A DNA stretch of 64,000 nt from Papaver somniferum (GCF_003573695.1 NC_039359.1:158928451-158992450), one strand, 5' to 3'; shown: positions 10,793 through 23,350, numbered from the stretch's first letter. The notes: generated from the sequence alone by a model not told the origin. Numbers and translations: made by a program.

Positions 10793-12295
10793 TTATATAC
10801 AAAAAAATTCACCATACACTAACAATCTAAAGAGTTGAGGATCAACCCAAAAGACAAAGTGTAGAGACAAAGGAAGTTTCAAAACACTAAAATTGGACTT
10901 AAATGGGAGTGCGAGTGAAAAACCGAATGAATTACCCCTAAACCAAAATTTTTCAACAGGTTCACTTTTAAGCACAAAATCTAACAATTTTAGGGGTTCA
11001 GGATTCAAAAGGTCTAACTCATAATGGACTGTTTTCGGGATGGGCGAACATGCAATTTCCAACTGTGGCTCTTTAAAAGTGTTATATTTTGAAGCAAAAT
11101 AGTCCAAGAGGACTTGGGAAGCACACAGTTCCAAACCTAGGTTAGGAATTTTCAGAAAAATTGGTTTTACAATATTGGTACAAACCAAATCTAGGTTGGG
11201 TGGAAGGCCATCAAATTGTGACTTAGGTAGAAGAATAGGCATATCATTATTAATCAAATCAAAATCTCCTAACTCATCTACACATGTCACATCATGCTCA
11301 CAATCATCAATCACATTGGCAAGATCACAATCAGAATTATTAACATCATCAACAGATTTATTTTCGTGTATCGGCACATCAGGGGAAACATCACATGGAA
11401 TACTAGAAGAGATATCATGCATTAAGGTCGGGGCAGAGAAGCCTAATGTATTTGAACCCAAAGGTTCCATAACATTTTTAGTATAGACATGTTCTTCTAA
11501 CATAACATCATAATCATCATCATCATCATGATAGGCATTTTGCAATCTAGGATAATTTTCAATCCTAAGGTCGGAGCTATTACAAGAATAAAACTCTAAT
11601 TCATGGGGGTGATTCATATCATGTGGTGTTGTTCCTGTTTCCCTAAGGGATTCCCATTGATGGGTTTTCTCTGCAATCTCGGCTAAAAAATTCCATGCAT
11701 CATCCACAGATTTATCAATAAACTCACCATTACACATAGACTCAACCATGGTTCGAGATTTAAAGTCTAGTCCCTCATAGAGGATGACGACAAGTCTCCA
11801 CTTCTCAATTCCATGGTGCGGACATTCACTCAACAAATCATTAAAACGTTCAAAATAGTGAAAAACAGTTTCCTCATCCAATTGGACAAAACAATTGATA
11901 TTTTGACGAATAGCGATGGTCCTATGATGTGGAAAATTTTTTTGGAAAAATTGATTAGTGAGTTGTTCCCAAGTGGTGATTGATTGTGGTCTCAAACCGT
12001 AAAACCATGTTTTGGCCCTTTCCTTTAAAGAAAATGTAAAAAAACGCAATTTCAGAGAGTCTTCGGACAAATGATCAGGTTGCATAGTCCGACAAATTTG
12101 TTCAAACTCTCTTACATGAGTATAGGGGTTCTCAGAATCGAACCCTCGAAATATAGGAAGTATTTGTATCATGTTTGCATTTATTTTAAAAGGGTTATTG
12201 GTTTGAGGTAATACAATACATGATAATGGAATTTGTATTGATGGATACATGTATTCATGGAGAGCACGAGGTTGGCCCATTTTGAAATGACACAA
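10793..12295 (-). CDS. gag: Gag polyprotein of a non-autonomous LTR retrotransposon
   Basis: A 500-residue frame from the first Met to a stop, uninterrupted. Residues about 50-220 form a Retrotrans_gag capsid-type region, with the hallmarks ENPYTHVREFEQIC, LKERAKTWFYGL, TWEQLTNQFFQKNFP, FHYFERFNDLLSECPHHG and MVESMCNGEF. The same landmarks occur in the second Gag at 51415-52902. An acidic run (DDDDDYD) follows near residue 260. The C-terminal part, about 230 residues, is rich in Leu, Pro and Phe, has no CCHC zinc knuckle and no protease motif, and is not recognised. Gag would form the cytoplasmic virus-like particle that packages the RNA. It lies between the primer site with leader and the 3' non-coding region. 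The start is the first Met of the open frame and is not otherwise supported. Confidence 0.85.
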   Translation of the reverse strand: MCHFKMGQPRALHEYMYPSIQIPLSCIVLPQTNNPFKINANMIQILPIFRGFDSENPYTHVREFEQICRTMQPDHLSEDSLKLRFFTFSLKERAKTWFYGLRPQSITTWEQLTNQFFQKNFPHHRTIAIRQNINCFVQLDEETVFHYFERFNDLLSECPHHGIEKWRLVVILYEGLDFKSRTMVESMCNGEFIDKSVDDAWNFLAEIAEKTHQWESLRETGTTPHDMNHPHELEFYSCNSSDLRIENYPRLQNAYHDDDDDYDVMLEEHVYTKNVMEPLGSNTLGFSAPTLMHDISSSIPCDVSPDVPIHENKSVDDVNNSDCDLANVIDDCEHDVTCVDELGDFDLINNDMPILLPKSQFDGLPPNLDLVCTNIVKPIFLKIPNLGLELCASQVLLDYFASKYNTFKEPQLEIACSPIPKTVHYELDLLNPEPLKLLDFVLKSEPVEKFWFRGNSFGFSLALPFKSNFSVLKLPLSLHFVFWVDPQLFRLLVYGEFFCI

Positions 12296-13165
12296 AGCCC
12301 ACTATTTGGTTTTAATGGGTTTTTAAAAATTTGGTTTTTGATGGGTTTGGATTTTTGGGAAAAATTTGGTTTTGGTGGGATATAAAAGAAATTTGGTTTA
12401 AAATTGGGAGCAAAAGAAAACTTTTGGTTTAAAATGGGAGCAAGTAAAATTTGGTTTTTGGATGGGGGAAAAGTAATTTTTTTTTTTTTTTTTTTTTTAA
12501 AAAAAAGAAAATAAAATTAAGAAAATAAAATTTGGTTTTTAAAATTGGGAGCAAGCCCACTGTTGGTCCTCTAATGGAATGAAGGCTGCGGCCTACGAAA
12601 ATCCAAGTTTTAATTTTGAAAGTTTAATTTGGCCCAGTTGTTAAGGCCCGACGTTTGTTTTAAAACTTTGGTTTCGAGGTCCACTTTTGAGTGGAATACA
12701 AGTCCACAATCAGTTATAAGCTCAGCTGGGTTTAAACCCAGAATACAAAATACAAGTCCAATGGAAGAATTTAAACAAGCCCACACAAAATAAATACAAG
12801 CCCACAAATTAAACAACAAGCCCACAAATAAATTATTACAAACCCAAAATAGAAAAATAAAAAGCCCAAAAAAATTGGGTTAATTATTACAAGCCCACAA
12901 TTAAAGAAATTTGGAAGCCCACAGGTTGGGTTCTCTCAATGGAATGGGTTTAGGCTTACCTTTTTAGCACAGCCCAGCTGCTCTGATATTGTTGCAAAAA
13001 CCCAGTTGGGTTTTGGTTCTTTTCCTTGGTGGCGTCCCAGCAGAGGAAAAACAGGTTCAGAACAGCAGGTCCAACAGCAAATGAAGTGAAGCAGATGCAG
13101 ATGCAAATGCTATGCCGTGAAATGCAAAAATAGCTAAGAAAAACACAGATAAAACACAACACCAA
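12296..13165 (-). other. 5' leader of the gag-only element
   Basis: Transcribed leader between the primer site and gag, without a convincing ORF. The gag-proximal half is low-complexity TTGGTTT/GGGAGCAA text with a T run at 12478-12498. The distal half repeats AAGCCCACA-type words at 12775-12920. Confidence 0.65.
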
Positions 13166-13183
13166 TCCCCGGCAGCGGCGCCA
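13166..13183 (-). promoter_or_regulatory. Primer binding site, tRNA-Asp type
   Basis: The minus strand reads TGGCGCCGCTGCCGGGGA, which differs at one base from the TGGCGCCGTTGCCGGGGA site complementary to the 3' end of plant tRNA-Asp used by Athila-like elements. It lies 6 nt from the inner edge of the right LTR (TG at 13190). This fixes the minus-strand polarity of the element. Confidence 0.9.
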
Positions 13184-13189
13184 AAAACT

Positions 13190-15389
13190 TGATAGGCTTC
13201 TAAAAGGTCCTAAAAATTATAACCGCAAGTGCACGGTGTCGAAAGTGGCAAATGTGCAAGTACGGGTCGATCCACAGAGATCGGGAGTGTTTTGGAGTGT
13301 TCTAGCTATTTTGGGTTCTAGTTGCTATTGGGCTATGAAGCCTTTTGGCTTAGAGTGGGCTTTGAGTACTAATGGGTTTGAATGCAATAAAATGAACTGA
13401 GCTTGGGCTCAGTTTGGTTTTTGAAGTACAAATGGGCTTTGGCCTTAAACTTAGGCTTTTGATTAAGCCTGAATTGGATTGTGCCTTAATAATGAACTTG
13501 GGCTTTGGTTTTGGTCTTCTGATGAGCCCAAGTTGTACTCTGGGCTTTTGGATTCAGTCAAGGATCTGGGCCTTTGGGCCTTTGAGGGACTGAACTTGAG
13601 CTTGGAAAGTTGGGCTTTGGACTCAGTTGGATAAGCCTTGGGGAGGAAGCAGCAACAGCAGCAGTAGCAGGGCAGCTGCAAGGGAAGAACTGGCAGCACC
13701 AGGTAGCAGTACTGCAACAACAGCAGCAGCAGCACAAGTGCTGCACAGCAGCAGCAGCAGCTTGGAGAAATGGCAGATGGGTTGCAGCAGCAGCTGCACA
13801 AGCAGTGCACAGGGCCAAGAAAAGAAAGCAGTACTGCAGCAGCAGCACAAGGAGGGCAAGTGCAAGAGAAAGAGGTGGCAGCAACAGAATGTACAAGCAA
13901 TAAGAAGCAGAAAACAGTGCAATCAGCAAGCAACAGAAAACAGTGCAAGATGACTGCACAAGCAACAGAATGCAGCAAGAATAACAAGGCAGAGGCAGTG
14001 GGTAACTAAACAGGGCAGCAACAGGGAAGACACAACAGGGCAACAGCAAAGATCAAAGCAAGTTAACCAAGGCCTAAGGCCAAGGGCAAGGATGTGGAGA
14101 AACTGAAATGAGCAAGGCTAAGGCAAGAATACAGGCATTCCTATAGAATGGGAAGAGAACTAGCTTGCTATGAGCACTAGCTTCTCCCAACTACTCAATC
14201 AACACAATGCACCTAAGCATACAAAAGGAATGGCAAGATAATCAGCTTGCTATGAGCACTGATTTCTTCCATTGCACAATCAAATCAATGCTTCAAAAGT
14301 ATCTAGCCTAGCATTCCATCAAACTAACAACAAGTTTAACATAACAGGAACATCAACAAATTAACAGGATATGAAACCAAGCACATTAACAGGAAATTAA
14401 AAGGATATTGCACATACATTAGGAACATTAACAAGATATTCTAAAGTCTAACAGAACTTTAACAAAATTGAACTAACAGGATACTAACAGGACACTAACA
14501 GGATATTGCACATACATTAACAAAATTGAACTTAACTGAAATTGAACTGAAACATGAACATTTAACAGAACTTGAAAGTTCTGGATGCAGGCTAATCCAA
14601 GCATAGTCTTACAACACACCCATAGTTCCTATTTATAGTCCACAACACAATTAGGGTTCTACCCATTTTCCCAAAATAACAGTAGGCTAGGGTTTGTGAT
14701 TACTCACCTAATTTGATGTAGTAACATCAAATTGAACTCGACCCATTACTCTCCTTGGTCTGCTGCACCTTTCCCATGCTTCAATTACGTCTTATAGCCT
14801 CACCTAGTTTATTGATTTATCACCTAGGGTTTCAGTGGTGAAAAATCAATAAGTTAGATGGCTATAGAGGTATGGGAGGTAGCTACGGCGTGTATGTGGT
14901 ATTTGGTAGTGACAGTGGAGAGTTGGTGGTGGTGGCGGACATGGTGGTACGGCGGAGCGGCAGTGGAGTTGGTGGTGGAGCAGTTGCAGAGGAGAAGGAA
15001 GGAAGAAAGAAAGAAGAGAAGAATGGGTCGAGTTTAGGGTATAGGTATAGGTTGCTAGTGTGTGAGGCGGGTCCATCAAGAGGTGATGTTTCGTGAGATG
15101 GGCCGTGGGATGTGAAGCTGGTAGGTGGATCGGATGGTTCCTTCTGAAGAGGTTGGTAGCGACCGTCAGATTTTTTGATACAACGAAGTTAATGGCTCTA
15201 GATGGGGTTAGGTGTTGTAGTGTAAGGCGGAGATATCAAACGTTGATGAACAGCAAGGGAGCGACCGTTGGATTCAACTACCATCTAATCTGAAGGCTTG
15301 GAATTTCAGCGCTGTGGTGCTTGGCAGAGACTTCAGATTTTGATGCTCTATGAAGGAGCGACCGTCGGATGCTTCTGAGAACTGATCTG
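13190..15389 (-). repeat. Right LTR (5' LTR), interrupted by an assembly gap
   Basis: Collinear with 6844-9043 at offset 6346 and nearly identical. The last about 293 bp expected (up to 15682 by length) fall in the 10-N gap. It contains the same CAG-rich tract, TATA box and U3 boxes as the left LTR. The high identity of the two LTRs argues for a recent insertion. Confidence 0.92.
14628..14638 (-). promoter_or_regulatory. LTR TATA box (right LTR)
   Basis: Minus-strand CTATAAATAGG in the 5' LTR, identical to that in the left LTR. It is the predicted promoter of the gag transcript, which would run leftwards through the primer site at 13183-13166 and gag. Confidence 0.7.
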
Positions 15390-15399
15390 NNNNNNNNNN
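15390..15399. other. Assembly gap (10 N) at a T tract
   Basis: The left flank is LTR (equivalent to 9043). The right flank is a run of 33 T followed by sequence equivalent to 10029 onward. If the two copies are collinear, about 950 bp is missing here, including the LTR end, the polypurine tract and part of the T homopolymer. Confidence 0.95.
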
Positions 15400-15433
<34 letters not shown>

Positions 15434-15857
15434 AATACGGAAACACTTTTGATAAATAACAAAAAGAAACAAAAGATTACATGACACTTTGCAAGAGGTA
15501 GCCCTTTTTGATGCACCCAGTTAAATTCGATGGTTGTCTTTCTTAATGTAACCTCTACCTTCTATCCCAACCAACCAAAGAACAAGCTAGTCAAGTTTCG
15601 TTCAGTATTCTAAAGTGATTGGAAATCGTAACTTCCTATCAAACACCTTGAAGATCGAGGCCATACATGTATTGGTAGATCGTGCGCGTGCAAATTTCTT
15701 ATCACTATGTGAATTGTGCTAGAATCAGGGTGCCTAAATATCTAGACTAAGACTCCTAATAAAAATACATATTTGCACAAGAGTCAACATTTCAAGGTAA
15801 ATGAGCTCCATTTTTTATGATTTTTTTCAATTTTTTAATTTTTTTTGAATTTTGATT
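15400..15857 (-). mobile_element. Truncated extra copy of the element's internal region
   Basis: Matches about 9996-10457 almost base for base; one substitution was noticed, at about 15627. It then stops within a T-rich stretch and continues directly as satellite, with ATATGGGACAATC resembling unit phase about 273. It is therefore part of a second, tandem internal region beyond the 5' LTR, cut off at the satellite junction. Confidence 0.85.
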
Positions 15858-18086
15858 ATATGGGACAATCATGGTTCCCGGACGTAAACAAACATTATCC
15901 CATAACAATTTGCAATATATAAAACCAATAAAGATTAATACTGCAAAATCATCTCCCAAAAAATACAAATGAGCTTAGAAGAGAAGTACTTAAAGAATCC
16001 AAGTTCCCAAGTCCAAGAGAAGTGGAACAAGTGCGACGAAACGGAGCAAAACACTCAAAAACAAGAGTCATGAAAATAACCAAGCTTAACTCATCCAAAA
16101 TCAGGATTTCTCGTCACCATTTTGAAGAAAACTCAAAGAACAAGAGAACTCAGAAATAACGAGGTCATTCCGAGTTCGGACGAAGACGTTACACCCAAAA
16201 CAAGTTTTACCGAAAATCAACGTCAACGGGCCAGTATGCATACCGTTTTGCAAACGAAATTTCTTGACCTGGAGAAGTATGATAACGGTGTGCATACTAA
16301 AATCCCTGGATTTTGAATTTAGATGATGGTATGCATACCTGGTATGTGTACCATGAAGTCCAAACATCCCTAACTACTATTTTCAAAACTAAACATATAA
16401 GAACCATAAACACAGATTAAGTTACGTAGAAATGTACGATAAGCAAGGTACGCGGATCATTATAAGTACTCTAGGCAAATAAAAACACAAATCCTTCTCA
16501 AGTTTTTGTCAATGTAAATTGGCAAAGGTACGAAAACTAGTGGGATCCTTATGAAATTCTCATGGAGATTCTTCATGACCAAAAGAAAACATATCAACTT
16601 TGTTTAGATGCAATCATATATCCGAAAATAAATGCATTCATCAAGGGAATAACATAGATACAAGAGAACTCCCGCAATATTCCACGGCCGCACTCCCCAC
16701 AAAGATTTGTCAATTAAGAACAAGTTCAATTAAGAACTCTCCCCCATAAAATGTAATTCCCGAAAGAACAACAAGAGCGACCTTACTTTTACAGAAAAAG
16801 AAGGATTTCTTTGGACATTAACAAATCACATGAAACATGAATTTGTATCCAAAAATTTCGATTGAACTAACCACAAAGGAGCTGATTAATTCAATTGGTC
16901 ATGCTCAACATAAGAAAACTTACGAAGCAACACAATATTTTCACAAAGATGTGGATCAGGGACTGTGGAATAATCAAAGATTAATTCTATCTTTCGTCAC
17001 TATTTTCATAATGACATATAATAGACTTAATCTTTGGATTCAAAAGTTCATTCTATCCTCCATCAATATTTGCATAAAGACATATGATAAGACCTAACTT
17101 TTGGGCATATATGGCACAATCATGGTTCACGGACGTAAACAAACATTATCGCATAACAATTTGGAATATATAAAACCAATAAAGATGAATACTGCAAAAT
17201 CATCTCCCAAAAATACAAATAAGCTTATAACAGAAGTACTTAAAGAATCCAAGTTCCCAAGTCCAAGAGAAGTGGAACAAGTGCGACGAAACGGAGCAAA
17301 ACACCCAAAAACAAGAGACAAGAAAATAACCAAGCTTAACTCATCCAAAATCAGGATTTCTCGTCACCATTTTGAAGAAAACTCAAAGAGGAAGAGAATT
17401 CAGAAAGAACGAGGTCATTCCGAATTCGGACGAAGACGTTACACCCAAAACAAGTTTTACCGAAAATCAACGTCAACGGGCCAGTATGCATACCGTTTTG
17501 CAAACGAAATTTCTTGACCTGGAGAAGTATGAAAACGGTGTGCATACTAAAATCCCTGGATTTTGATTTTAGATGATGGTATGCATACCTGGTATGTGTA
17601 CCATGAAGTCCAAACATCCCGAACTACTATTTTCAAAACTAAACATATAAGAACCTTAAACACAGATTAAGTTACGTAGAAATGTACGATAAGCAAGGTA
17701 AGCGGATCATTATAAGTACTCTAGGCAAATAAAAACACAAATCCTTCTCAAGTTTTTGTCAATGTAAATTGGCAAAGGTACGAAAACTAGTGGGATCCTT
17801 ATGAAATTCTCATGGAGATTCTTCATGACCAAAAGAAAACATATCAACTTTGTTTAGATGCAATCATAAATCCGAAAATAAATGCATTCATCAAGGGAAT
17901 AACAGAGATACAAGAGAACTCCCGCAATATTCCACGGCCGCACTCCCCACAAAGATTTGTCAATTAAGAACAAGTTCAATTAAGAACTCTCCCCCATAAA
18001 ATGTAATTCCCGAAAGAACAACAAGAGCTACCTTACTTTTACAGGAAAAGAAGAATTTCTTTGGACATTAACAAATCACATGAAAC

Positions 18087-21000
18087 ATGAATTTGTATCC
18101 AAAAATCTCGATTGAACTAACCACAAAGGAAATGATTAATTCAATTGGTCATGCTCAACATAAGAAAACTTACGAAGCAACACAGGATTTTCACAAAGAT
18201 GTGGATCAGGGACTGTGGAATAATCAAAGATTAATTCTATCTTTCGTCACTATTTTCACAATGACATATAGTATACTTAATCTTTGGAGTCAAAAGTTAA
18301 TTCTATCCTCCATCAATATTTGCATAAAAACATATGATAAGACCTAACTTTTGGGCTTATATGGCACAATCATGGTTCACGGACGTAAACAAGCATTGTC
18401 CCATAACAATTTGCAATATATAAAACCAATAAAGATTAATACTGCAAAATCATCTCCCAAAAAATACAAATGAGCTTAGAATAGAAGTACTTAAAGAATT
18501 CAAGTTCCCAAGTCCAAGAGAAGTGGAACAAGTGCGACGAAACGGAGCAAAACACTCAAAAAACAAGAGACAAGAAAATGACCAAGCTTAACTCATCCAA
18601 AATCAGGATTTCTCGTCACCATTTTGAAGAAAACTCAAAGAGGAAGAGAATTCAGAAAGAACGAGGTCATTACGAGTTCGGACGAAGACGTTACACCCAA
18701 AACAAGTTTTAACGAAAATCGACGTCAACGGGCCAGTATGCATACCGTTTTGCAAACGAAATTTCTTGACCTGGAGAAGTATGAAAACGGTGTGCATACT
18801 AAAATCCCTGGATTTTGATTTTAGATGATGGTATGCATACCTGGTATGTGTACCATGAAGTCCAAACATCCCGAACTACTATTTTCAAAACTAAACATAT
18901 AAGAACCTTAAACACAGATTAAGTTACGTAGAAATGTACGATAAGCAAGGTACGCGGATCATTATAAGTACTCTAGGCAAATAAAAAAACAAATCTTTCT
19001 CAAGTTTTTGTCAATGTAAATTGGCAAAGGTACGAAAACTAGTGGGATCCTTATGAAATTCTCATGGAGATTCTTCATGACCAAAAGAAAACATAACAAC
19101 TTTGTTTAGATGCAATCATATATCCGAAAATAGATGCATTCATCAAGGGATTAATAGAGATACAAGAGAACTCTCGCAATATTCCACGGCCGCACTCCCC
19201 ACAAAGATTTGTCAATTAAGAACAAGTTCAATTAAGAACTCTCCCCCATAAAATGTAATTCCCGAAAGAACAACAAGAGCGACCTTACTTTTACAGAAAA
19301 AGAAGGATTTCTTTGGACATTAAAAAATCACATGAAACATGAATTTGTATCCAAAAATCTCGATTGAACTAACCAAAAAGGAACTGATTAATTCAATTGG
19401 TCATGCTCAACATAAGAAAACTTACGAAGCAACACAGTATTTTCACAAAGATGTGGATCAGGGACTGTGGAATAATCAAAGATTAATTCTATCTGTCGTC
19501 ACTATTATCACAATGACATATAGTAGACTTAATCTTTGGAGTTAAAAGTTCATTATATCCTCCATCAATATTTGCATAAAGACATATGATAAGACCTAAC
19601 TTTTGGGCATATATGGCACAATCATGGTTCACGGACGTAAACAAACATTATCGCATAAAAATTTGCAATATATAAAACCAATAAAGATGAATATTGCAAA
19701 ATCATCTCCCAAAAATACAAATGAGCTTAGAAGAGAAGTACTTAAAGAATCCAAGTTCCCAAGTCCAAGAGAAGTGGAACAAGTGCGACGAAACGGAGCA
19801 AAACACTCAAAAACAAGAGACAAGAAAATAACCAAGCTTAACTCATCCAAAATCAGGATTTCTCGTCACCATTTTGAAGAAAACTCAAAGAGGAAGAGAA
19901 TTCAGAAAGAACGAGGTCATTCCGAGTTCGGACGAAGACGTTACCCCCAAAATAAGTTTTACCGAAAATCGACGTCAACGGGCCAGTATGCATACCGTTT
20001 TGCAAACGAAATTTCTTGACCTAGAGAAGTATGAAAACGGTGTGCATACTAAAATCCCTGGATTTTGATTTTAGATGATGGTATGCATACCTGGTATGTG
20101 TACCATGAAGTCCAAACATCCCGAACTACTATTTTTAAAACTAAACATATAAGAACCTTAAACACAGATCAAGTTACGTAGAAATGTACGATAAGCAAGG
20201 TACATGGATCATTATAAGTACTCTAGGAAAATAAAAACACAAATCTTGCTCAAGTTTTTGTCAATGTAAATTGGAAAAGGTACGAAAACTAGTGGGATCC
20301 TTATGAAATTCTCATGGAGATTCTTCATGACCAAAAGAAAACATATCAACTTTGTTTAGATGCAATCATATATCCGAAAATAAATGCATTCATCAAGGGA
20401 ATAACATAGATACAAGAGAACTCCCGCAATATTCCACGGCCGCACTCCCCACAAAGATTTGTCAATTAAGAACAAGTTCAATTAAGAACTCTCCCCCATA
20501 AAATGTAATTCCCGAAAGAACAACAAGAGCGACCTTACTTTTACAGAAAAAGAAGGATTTCTTTGGACATTAAAAAATCACATGAAACATGAATTTGTAT
20601 CCAAAAATATCGATTGAACTAACCACAAAGGAACTGATTAATTCAATTGGTCATGCTCAACATAAGAAAACTTACGAAGCAACACAGTATTTTTACAAAG
20701 ATGTGGATCAGGGACTGTGGAATAATCAAAGATTAATTCTATCTGTCGTCACTATTATCACAATGACATATAGTAGACTTAATCTTTGGAGTCAAAAGTT
20801 CATTCTATCCTCCATCAATATTTGCATAAAGACATATGATAAGACCTAACTTTTGGGCTTATATGGCACAATCATGGTTCACGGACGTAAACAAACAATA
20901 TCACATAACAATTTGCAATATATAAAACCAATAAATATGAATACTGCAAAATCATCTCCAAAAAAATACAAATGAGCTTAGAAGAGAAGTACTTAAAGAA

Positions 21001-23350
21001 TCCAAGTTCCCAAGTCCAAGAGAAGTGGAACAAGTGCGACGAAACGGAGCAAAACACTCAAAAAACAAGAGACAAGACAATGACCAAGCTTAAATCATCC
21101 AAAATCAGGATTTGTCGTCACCATTTTGAAGAAAACTCAAAGAGGAAGAGAATTCAGAAAGAACGAGGTCATTCCGAGTTCGGACGAAAACGTTACACCC
21201 AAAACAAGTTTTACCGAAAATCGACGTCAACGGGCCAGTATGCATACCGTTTTGCAAACGAAATTTCTTGACCTGGAGAAGTATGAAAACGGTGTGCATA
21301 CTAAAATCCCTGGATTTTGATTTTAGATGATGGTATGCATACCTGGTATGTGTACCATGAAGTCCAAACATCCCGAACTACTATTTTTAAAACTAAACAT
21401 ATAAGAACCTTAAACACAGATCAAGTTACGTAGAAATGTACGATAAGCAAGGTACATGGATCATTATAAGTACTCTAGGAAAATAAAAACACAAATCTTG
21501 CTCAAGTTTTTGTCAATGTAAATTGGAAAAGGTACGAAAACTAGTGGGATCCTTATGAAATTCTCATGGAGATTCTTCATGACCAAAAGAAAACATATCA
21601 ACTTTGTTTAGATGCAATCATATATCCGAAAATAAATGCATTCATCAAGGGATTAATAGAGACACAAGAGAACTCCCGCAATATTCCACGGCCGCACTCC
21701 CCACAAAGATTTGTCAATCAAGAACAAGTTCAATTAAGAACTCTCCCCCATAAAATGTAATTCCCGAAAGAACAACAAGAGCGACCTTACTTTTACAGGA
21801 AAAGAAGAATTTCTTTGGACATTAACAAATCACATGAAACATGAATTTGTATCCAAAAATCTCGATTGAACTAACCACAAAGGAAATGATTAATTCAATT
21901 GGTCATGCTCAACATAAGAAAACTTACGAAGCAACACAGGATTTTCACAAAGATGTGGATCAGGGACTGTGGAATAATCAAAGATTAATTCTATCTTTCG
22001 TCACTATTTTCACAATGACATATAGTATACTTAATCTTTGGAGTCAAAAGTTAATTCTATCCTCCATCAATATTTGCATAAAAACATATGATAAGACCTA
22101 ACTTTTGGGCTTATATGGCACAATCATGGTTCACGGACGTAAACAAGCATTGTCCCATAACAATTTGCAATATATAAAACCAATAAAGATTAATACTGCA
22201 AAATCATCTCCCAAAAAATACAAATGAGCTTAGAATAGAAGTACTTAAAGAATTCAAGTTCCCAAGTCCAAGAGAAGTGGAACAAGTGCGACGAAACGGA
22301 GCAAAACACTCAAAAAACAAGAGACAAGAAAATGACCAAGCTTAACTCATCCAAAATCAGGATTTCTCGTCACCATTTTGAAGAAAACTCAAAGAGGAAG
22401 AGAATTCAGAAAGAACGAGGTCATTACGAGTTCGGACGAAGACGTTACACCCAAAACAAGTTTTAACGAAAATCGACGTCAACGGGCCAGTATGCATACC
22501 GTTTTGCAAACGAAATTTCTTGACCTGGAGAAGTATGAAAACGGTGTGCATACTAAAATCCCTGGATTTTGATTTTAGATGATGGTATGCATACCTGGTA
22601 TGTGTACCATGAAGTCCAAACATCCCGAACTACTATTTTCAAAACTAAACATATAAGAACCTTAAACACAGATTAAGTTACGTAGAAATGTACGATAAGC
22701 AAGGTACGCGGATCATTATAAGTACTCTAGGCAAATAAAAAAACAAATCTTTCTCAAGTTTTTGTCAATGTAAATTGGCAAAGGTACGAAAACTAGTGGG
22801 ATCCTTATGAAATTCTCATGGAGATTCTTCATGACCAAAAGAAAACATAACAACTTTGTTTAGATGCAATCATATATCCGAAAATAGATGCATTCATCAA
22901 GGGATTAATAGAGATACAAGAGAACTCTCGCAATATTCCACGGCCGCACTCCCCACAAAGATTTGTCAATTAAGAACAAGTTCAATTAAGAACTCTCCCC
23001 CATAAAATGTAATTCCCGAAAGAACAACAAGAGCGACCTTACTTTTACAGAAAAAGAAGGATTTCTTTGGACATTAAAAAATCACATGAAACATGAATTT
23101 GTATCCAAAAATCTCGATTGAACTAACCAAAAAGGAACTGATTAATTCAATTGGTCATGCTCAACATAAGAAAACTTACGAAGCAACACAGTATTTTCAC
23201 AAAGATGTGGATCAGGGACTGTGGAATAATCAAAGATTAATTCTATCTGTCGTCACTATTATCACAATGACATATAGTAGACTTAATCTTTGGAGTTAAA
23301 AGTTCATTATATCCTCCATCAATATTTGCATAAAGACATATGATAAGACC
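18087..23350. repeat. Three-unit duplication within the satellite (offset 3754)
   Basis: About 18087-19600 recurs at 21841-23350, with shared rare variants: CACAGGATTTT for CACAGTATTTT, AAGCATTGTCCC, CATTACGAGTTCGG, AACATAACAAC and a TAA in place of a sense codon after CTTTGGAGT. The offset equals three unit lengths. This suggests unequal exchange or a small higher-order repeat. Confidence 0.8.
19900..20390. repeat. First-block-type variant tract inside the second block
   Basis: This half-unit carries variants otherwise typical of 1-6800: CCCCCAAAATAAG, CTATTTTTAAAAC, TACATGGATC, CTAGGAAAATAAA and CTTGCTCAAG. Flanking half-units carry the second-block forms. A similar tract at about 21383-21945 matches 3345-3907 at offset 18038, including the rare GTCAATCAAGAAC. 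This points to exchange or conversion between distant units. Confidence 0.7.

Larger units (their letters stand above)
6844..15857 (-). mobile_element. Non-autonomous gag-only LTR retrotransposon (TR-GAG-like, Ty3/gypsy), with partial tandem copy
   Basis: Direct repeats starting at 6844 and 13190 (offset 6346) flank an internal region of 3853 bp. LTR ends are TGAT...ATCA. The primer site matches the 3' end of plant tRNA-Asp, a polypurine tract lies inside the left LTR, and a single gag ORF reads on the minus strand, so the 5' LTR is the right one. No protease, reverse transcriptase, RNase H or integrase is visible, so the element would need enzymes from a relative. Beyond the right LTR, after a 10-N gap, 458 bp repeat the internal region (equivalent to about 9996-10457) and then join satellite directly. 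The insertion is thus LTR-internal-LTR-partial internal, without a matching target-site duplication, and 174 bp of satellite phase is missing at the junctions. Athila-like affiliation is tentative. Confidence 0.9.

Noticed and set aside
11175..11486. Plus-strand frame of about 100 codons
   Set aside because: It lies antisense within the gag ORF and has no own signal.
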